A stretch of 64,000 nt of DNA from the NCBI GenBank assembly GCA_022820545.1, contig JAJEFG010000027.1, forward strand, positions 1 through 64,000, given 5' to 3'. This DNA comes from Acidobacteriota bacterium. Lineage in GTDB: Bacteria > Acidobacteriota > Vicinamibacteria > Marinacidobacterales > Marinacidobacteraceae. This document shows positions 60,324 to 64,000 of the stretch, piece after piece. The notes beneath the pieces were generated by a model that saw nothing but the letters and a program-made list of their open reading frames with translations, was not told where the DNA came from and did no database searches. Numbering within the stretch: the first letter of the stretch is position 1; each line of letters starts with the position of its first letter. A program made the translations under genes and the position numbers.

Positions 60324-61316
60324 TCAGCGCGCGGGGGACATCGCCGGCGCCTGGCGCTGGGGCATGGGTTTCGGAGGGGCCTGGGGAGCGCGTTCGGGCG
60401 TCTCCGCATCGCGCGCGGCGCGCGCTTCGCGGGCGATGCCCCGCAGTTGTTCGCGGGCGGGCTTGATGAGGTTCCGCGCGATGCGGTGGCCCTCAGAGGC
60501 TGCGCGGTGCATCTCGCGCGGGTCCTCCTTGAGGGCCTTGATCCAGAGCTCCTTGTAGCTGGGATCGTGCTGCGGCTGGTAGCCGACGCCGAGCCGGTCG
60601 CCCGCCGTCATGGTGGCGATCTCGACGCGCAGCTTCTCTCGGCCGTGCGCCGCGCCGTCCAGGCCTTCGCTGTGGGTCTGCTTGAAGGTCTCGCGGTCCA
60701 TCCGGCTCTCGTGTCCGGAGGCGTGGGCCATGTTCCGCAGCGCGGTGCTGTAGTAGTGCTCCGGACTCCGGAACTGCTTCCGCTCGGGGAGGACGACCTG
60801 GTCGTGCTCCTTGTTGTAGTAATTGTGTTCGCCGGCAGTGTGCTTGATCTCGACGGCGGAGGCGGCGATGACGGCGTCGGCGCTGCGGTGCGCCTGCCAT
60901 TCCGGCCGCGGCGGGCGCCGCTCGAGCTTGAGGCCGCGGACCTGCTCGACGTTGTAGACGATGGAGGTGCGCCAGACGGGCTTCTGCCTGTCGCGTTCCT
61001 GGCGGACGAGGATGCGTTCGCCGGGCCCCTTCGGCGGCTGGGCGCCGGCCTCCTTGATCTGCTGCATGGTGATCCAGCGGTTGTCGGTGAAGCCGCGGTC
61101 CTGGCCGCGGACGGGCAGGTAGACGGCGTTGCCGCCGGTGTAGGCGCGGTGGGTGACGGCGTTCCGGGGCAGGACCCGCTCGCCGGCCTTCGCGGCGCGC
61201 TGCCAAGGCGCGGTGCCTTCCTCCATCTGCCGGATGGCGGTCTCAGCGAACTTCCCGTAGTAGCGGCTGGGCGAGTCGATCGCGGGCTTCGAGGGAGAGG
61301 TTTTGGCTTCGGCCAT
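60324..61316 (-). CDS. ArdC-like protein 1, degenerate metalloprotease site
   Basis: The 330-residue protein has the ArdC/DUF1738 N-terminal domain (EGTAPWQRAAKAGERVLPRN, GGNAVYLPVRGQD) and C-terminal zinc-peptidase domain. The HExxH motif is changed to RNMAH (position equivalent to HELSH in copy 3), so the metal site is probably lost. ArdC proteins protect incoming DNA from restriction. It is one of three tandem copies. Confidence 0.75.
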   Translation of the reverse strand: MAEAKTSPSKPAIDSPSRYYGKFAETAIRQMEEGTAPWQRAAKAGERVLPRNAVTHRAYTGGNAVYLPVRGQDRGFTDNRWITMQQIKEAGAQPPKGPGERILVRQERDRQKPVWRTSIVYNVEQVRGLKLERRPPRPEWQAHRSADAVIAASAVEIKHTAGEHNYYNKEHDQVVLPERKQFRSPEHYYSTALRNMAHASGHESRMDRETFKQTHSEGLDGAAHGREKLRVEIATMTAGDRLGVGYQPQHDPSYKELWIKALKEDPREMHRAASEGHRIARNLIKPAREQLRGIAREARAARDAETPERAPQAPPKPMPQRQAPAMSPAR

Positions 61317-61377
61317 GTTGGTTACTCCTGGTTGGGGGTTTCGGGATCGCGCGGGGTCCGCGCACGGGATGAGAGGC

Positions 61378-62514
61378 TCATCGTCCGGGCGTCATGGCCG
61401 GCTGCGGGCGCACGGGAGACGGACGGGCGGGGGATGTGCCTTCGAGCATCTCCGCATCGAGCGCGGCGTGTGCCTTGCGGACGATGTTCCGTAACTGCGC
61501 GCGGGCCGGCTGGATGAGGTGCTCCGCGATGCGGTGGCCCTCGGATGCCGCGCGGTGCATCTCGCGCGGGTCCTCCTTGAGGGCCTTGATCCAGGCCTCC
61601 GTGTAGTCGGGAGCCCCGGTCGGGTCGCGAATATCCTGCGGATTCTCGGCAAGCGGCTGGTAGCCGAGCCCCAACCGGTCGCAGACCGTGATGGTGGCGA
61701 TGTCCGCGCGCAGCAGCTCGCGGGGAGGTGGCCAGCGGTCCGTTCGATTTTCGTGTGTGGATGCGCAGGCTATGTTCCGAAGCGCGGTGCTGTAGTAGTG
61801 GTTGCTGCTCGCGGTTTTCTTCCAGTTGGGCAGGACGATCTGGTTGCGGTTCCCGCGGTAGTAGGGCCAGCTATAGGGCTCGTCGGTGTGCTTGATCTCG
61901 ACGGCGGAAGCGGCGATGACAGCGTCGGCGCCGCGTTCCGCGAGCCAGTCCGCCGGACGCGGCATGCGCCGCTCGAGGTTGAGGCCGCGGACCTGCTCGA
62001 CGTTGTAGACGGTGGAGGTGCGGCAGACGGGCTTCTGGCCCTTGCGGTCGTGGCGGACGAGGATCCGTTCGCCGGGTCCGTCCGGCGGCAGGGCGCCGGC
62101 CTCCTTGATCTGCTGCAGGGTCATCCAGCGGTTGTCGCGGAAGCCGCGGTCCTGGCCGCGGACGGCCAGGTAGATGGCGTTGCCGGCGGTGTAGGCGCGG
62201 TGAGTGACGGCGTTCCGGGGCAGAACCCGCTCCCCGTCCTCTGACGGGCAGTGCCAGAGCGCGGTGCCTTCCTCCATCTGCCGGATGGCGGTCTCGGCAA
62301 ACATCCGGTAGTAATCGCCCAGCGGGCCGTGGAGGTGGGCCTCTCGGCTTCTACCGGCCAGGCGGTGCGGGCGGGCGGCGTTATTTTTGGTCGGTGGTCT
62401 TGCCGGGGGCCCGGCGACCTTGACTCCCCCCTCGTCCCAGGCCCGGTTTTTCCCAGGGTTGCCCCAGCGCAGGTTCCTCAGGAACCTTCGCCACGCAGGA
62501 GGGGCTTCAGCCAT
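61378..62514 (-). CDS. ArdC-like protein 2, fully degenerate metalloprotease site
   Basis: The 378-residue protein has an extended N-terminus (MAEAPPAWRRFLRNLRW) and the ArdC domain. The usual HExxH is replaced by RNIAC and the following HxSR by HENR, so zinc binding is unlikely. Its spacer to copy 1 repeats the spacer between copies 2 and 3. A role in ssDNA binding alone, or decay, is possible. Confidence 0.7.
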   Translation of the reverse strand: MAEAPPAWRRFLRNLRWGNPGKNRAWDEGGVKVAGPPARPPTKNNAARPHRLAGRSREAHLHGPLGDYYRMFAETAIRQMEEGTALWHCPSEDGERVLPRNAVTHRAYTAGNAIYLAVRGQDRGFRDNRWMTLQQIKEAGALPPDGPGERILVRHDRKGQKPVCRTSTVYNVEQVRGLNLERRMPRPADWLAERGADAVIAASAVEIKHTDEPYSWPYYRGNRNQIVLPNWKKTASSNHYYSTALRNIACASTHENRTDRWPPPRELLRADIATITVCDRLGLGYQPLAENPQDIRDPTGAPDYTEAWIKALKEDPREMHRAASEGHRIAEHLIQPARAQLRNIVRKAHAALDAEMLEGTSPARPSPVRPQPAMTPGR

Positions 62515-62575
62515 GATTCTTACTCCTGGTGGGGGGTTTCGGGATCGCGCGGAGGCTGGGCATGAGATGGGAGGC

Positions 62576-63661
62576 TCATCGTCGGGGCGTCATGGCCAGC
62601 TGCTGCCGCGCGGGAGACGGATGCGTGAGCGCGGGAACGCGCATCTCGGCGGCGTCCGGTGAGGACGGCTTGTCCCGGCCGATCTCCTGGATCCGCTCGC
62701 GGGCCGGCTTCACGAGGAAGTCGGAGATGCGGGTGGCCTCGGCGGCCGCGCGGTAGATCTCGCGTGGGTCGTCCTTGAGGGCTTTGATCCAGCTCTCGAC
62801 GTACGCCGCGCTGTTGCCGCAGTGGCCGTCCTGCGGGTGGTGGCCAATGCCGATGCGCTCGCCGGTCATCATGGCGGCGATTTCCGCCCGGAGCTCTTCG
62901 CGGGCGTAGGGCGCGCTGCCGAAGCCGCCCGTGGGGTATTTGACGGCGTTGTGGAAGGCCTCGCGGTCCATCCGGCTCTTGTGTCCGGACGCGTGTGAAA
63001 GCTCGTGGAGAGCCGTCGCGTAGTAGTGCTCGGCGGACGGGAACTGGCGGCGCTCGGGGAGGACGATCTGGTCGGCTCTTGAGCTGTAGTAGGCGCGATT
63101 GCCGGGTGCGTGCTTGATCGGGACGTTGGAGGTTTCGATCACGGCTTCGGCCGCCTGGTGGCGTTGCCACTCGGGCGCGGGCGCGTCGCGCGGGGGCAGG
63201 TCGAGTCCTTCGGCTTGCTCGGCGTTGAAGACGGTGTAGACGCGGACGAGGAGCCGCGGTTTGTCGGGGCGTTCGTAGACGGTGCGGCCGTCGGAGTCGA
63301 CCATTTGACGGCCCTGGTCGTCCTTCTTGGCAAGCAGCTTCTGGTTCTGGAAGTAGAGGATCTGTGCGCCGCGTTCGCCCTTGCGGACGTGGCCGCCAGC
63401 TTCTTTGATCTGGCGGTAGGTGGCCCAGCGATGGTCGGCGAAGCCGCGTTGCGCGCCCTCGAGTGCGAGGCCGAGGGAGTTGCCGCCGGTGTATCGGTTG
63501 CCCGTGAAGGGGTTGCGGGGAAGGAGGTGCTCGCCGGGTTTCCAGGGGCGCTGCCAGGGGGCGGTGCCGGCCTCGATCTGCTTGATGATCGCGGCGGCGA
63601 ACTGCTGGTGGTACTCGGTGATGCGGTCCCGGCCGCGAGTGTTGGCTTTGGCTTCGGCCAT
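62576..63661 (-). CDS. ArdC-like antirestriction protein 3 with intact HExxH
   Basis: The 361-residue protein has the full ArdC architecture: GTAPWQRPWKPGEHLLPRN in the N-terminal ssDNA-binding domain and HELSHASGHKSRMDRE in the C-terminal zinc-peptidase domain, followed by EELRAEIAAMM. It is the canonical copy of the array. ArdC proteins protect conjugatively transferred DNA. Confidence 0.85.
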   Translation of the reverse strand: MAEAKANTRGRDRITEYHQQFAAAIIKQIEAGTAPWQRPWKPGEHLLPRNPFTGNRYTGGNSLGLALEGAQRGFADHRWATYRQIKEAGGHVRKGERGAQILYFQNQKLLAKKDDQGRQMVDSDGRTVYERPDKPRLLVRVYTVFNAEQAEGLDLPPRDAPAPEWQRHQAAEAVIETSNVPIKHAPGNRAYYSSRADQIVLPERRQFPSAEHYYATALHELSHASGHKSRMDREAFHNAVKYPTGGFGSAPYAREELRAEIAAMMTGERIGIGHHPQDGHCGNSAAYVESWIKALKDDPREIYRAAAEATRISDFLVKPARERIQEIGRDKPSSPDAAEMRVPALTHPSPARQQLAMTPRR

Positions 63662-63695
63662 GTTGGTTACTCATGCGGCGCGGGGTTCCGCGCGG

Positions 63696-63914
63696 TTAAG
63701 GCTGGTCCTCCAGAGCCAGGTCGTCAAACTCAGCCGAAGGCTCGTCGGTGTCGAGGGGGTCGCCGTTCTCGTCGGCGCCCGGGATGCCGAAGGCGGCGAC
63801 GACCTCTCGCGGGGCCTCGATGGGCAGCCCGCGGTCGAAGACCTGAGCGAACTCCTCCTCGGTGTCGACGCTGAGGGCGGGGTTGCCCTCGATCTCGATT
63901 TCTCGGATTGCCAT
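63696..63914 (-). CDS. small acidic protein, paralogue of 35845-36072
   Basis: The 72-residue protein begins MAIREIEIEGNPALS and contains FAQVFDRGLPIEAPREVVAA. It aligns with the N-terminal 50 residues of the protein at 35845-36072. It lies immediately upstream of ArdC copy 3 and ends in an acidic stretch (EFDDLALEDQP). Function unknown. Confidence 0.6.
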   Translation of the reverse strand: MAIREIEIEGNPALSVDTEEEFAQVFDRGLPIEAPREVVAAFGIPGADENGDPLDTDEPSAEFDDLALEDQP

Positions 63915-63935
63915 GTGTGCTGCTCCTTTCGCGTG

Positions 63936-64000
63936 TCAGCGGGATGGCAGCGCCCGCGCGCGCGGACGCTGGATGTCGAGGAATGCCTTGCGGGTGGTCC
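63936..64000 (-). CDS. 3' end of a gene running off the right edge (partial)
   Basis: The minus-strand frame ends TTRKAFLDIQRPRARALPSR before TGA at 63936-63938. Only about 21 codons are visible, so no family can be assigned. Confidence 0.4.
   Translation of the reverse strand, partial: TTRKAFLDIQRPRARALPSR

Larger units (their letters stand above)
30062..64000. mobile_element. conjugative/integrative element (left portion, extends beyond window)
   Basis: The region carries a tyrosine recombinase, ParA, an almost complete type IV secretion locus with VirD4 coupling protein, replication-relaxation-like and winged-helix proteins, three ArdC-type genes and duplicated defence-like cassettes. 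These features together define a self-transmissible element. The left boundary is uncertain and may lie in the repeat junction at 29,178-30,061. No relaxase or replication initiator was recognised, so they are probably to the right. Confidence 0.7.

Overview
The window is high-GC DNA and falls into two parts. Bases 1 to about 29,200 look like ordinary chromosome from a heterotrophic, metal- and redox-rich bacterium. Seven secreted PQQ-type beta-propeller proteins, an S9 prolyl oligopeptidase lipoprotein, a TAXI-type TRAP transporter and a Tat-exported lipoprotein suggest an Acidobacteriota-like or Gemmatimonadota-like host. This assignment is inferred from gene content only. Bases from about 30,000 to the right edge look like a conjugative or integrative element that continues beyond the window. 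It carries a tyrosine recombinase, a ParA operon, a nearly full type IV secretion locus and three ArdC-type genes, but no relaxase or replication initiator was recognised inside the window.

Layout of the left part: a VapBC-like pair (107-762); an iron-type alcohol dehydrogenase with a coupled beta-propeller gene (871-3230); a DUF4143-type ATPase (3339-4499); beta-propeller genes at 4549-8950, 11356-12798 and 13678-17284, the ankyrin-fused one included, interrupted by an S9 peptidase and a methyltransferase; a TAXI transporter pair (17307-20243); a secreted matrixin-like metalloprotease with a downstream lipoprotein (21043-22937); an amidase and a Tat lipoprotein (22957-24709); a two-domain glutaredoxin-like protein whose second active site is encoded TGA-x-x-Cys and is best read as a selenoprotein (24812-25537), coupled to a D-Ala-D-Ala carboxypeptidase; and an orphan E1-alpha-like dehydrogenase, an AhpD-like protein and an SRPBCC protein. 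Between 29,178 and 30,061 lies a repeat-rich junction.

Layout of the right part, almost all on the minus strand. One operon runs small coiled-coil protein, tyrosine recombinase, AbiEii-like nucleotidyltransferase, then two tandem copies of an unrecognised ~200-residue partner protein (34573 to 31396). A second operon runs ParA, ribbon-helix-helix-like protein, nucleotidyltransferase, partner, coiled-coil membrane protein, nucleotidyltransferase, partner (40268 to 36265). The nucleotidyltransferase plus partner cassette is therefore present three times. A plus-strand group (40379-42840) holds an AIM24-like protein and an unusual GIY-YIG / transmembrane / coiled-coil / TonB-C fusion. The transfer locus (59410 to 42860) encodes VirB2, B3, B4, B9, a spermidine-synthase-like membrane protein, B10, B5-like, B6, B8, accessory proteins, VirD4 and VirB11. 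To its right are a winged-helix protein, three tandem ArdC paralogues and a small acidic protein.

Five copies of a composite repeat built on ATACGGTAT boxes sit next to operon starts (ParA, VirB3, VirB6, the replication-relaxation-like gene and a small gene). This suggests one DNA-binding regulator coordinating partition and transfer. The observations most worth checking are the UxxC selenoprotein with a bacterial SECIS-like hairpin, the repeated nucleotidyltransferase-partner cassette, the synthase-like gene inside the secretion operon that repeats the VirB10 N-terminus, and the GIY-YIG/TonB-C fusion. All functions are inferred from motifs read by eye; no database search was run.
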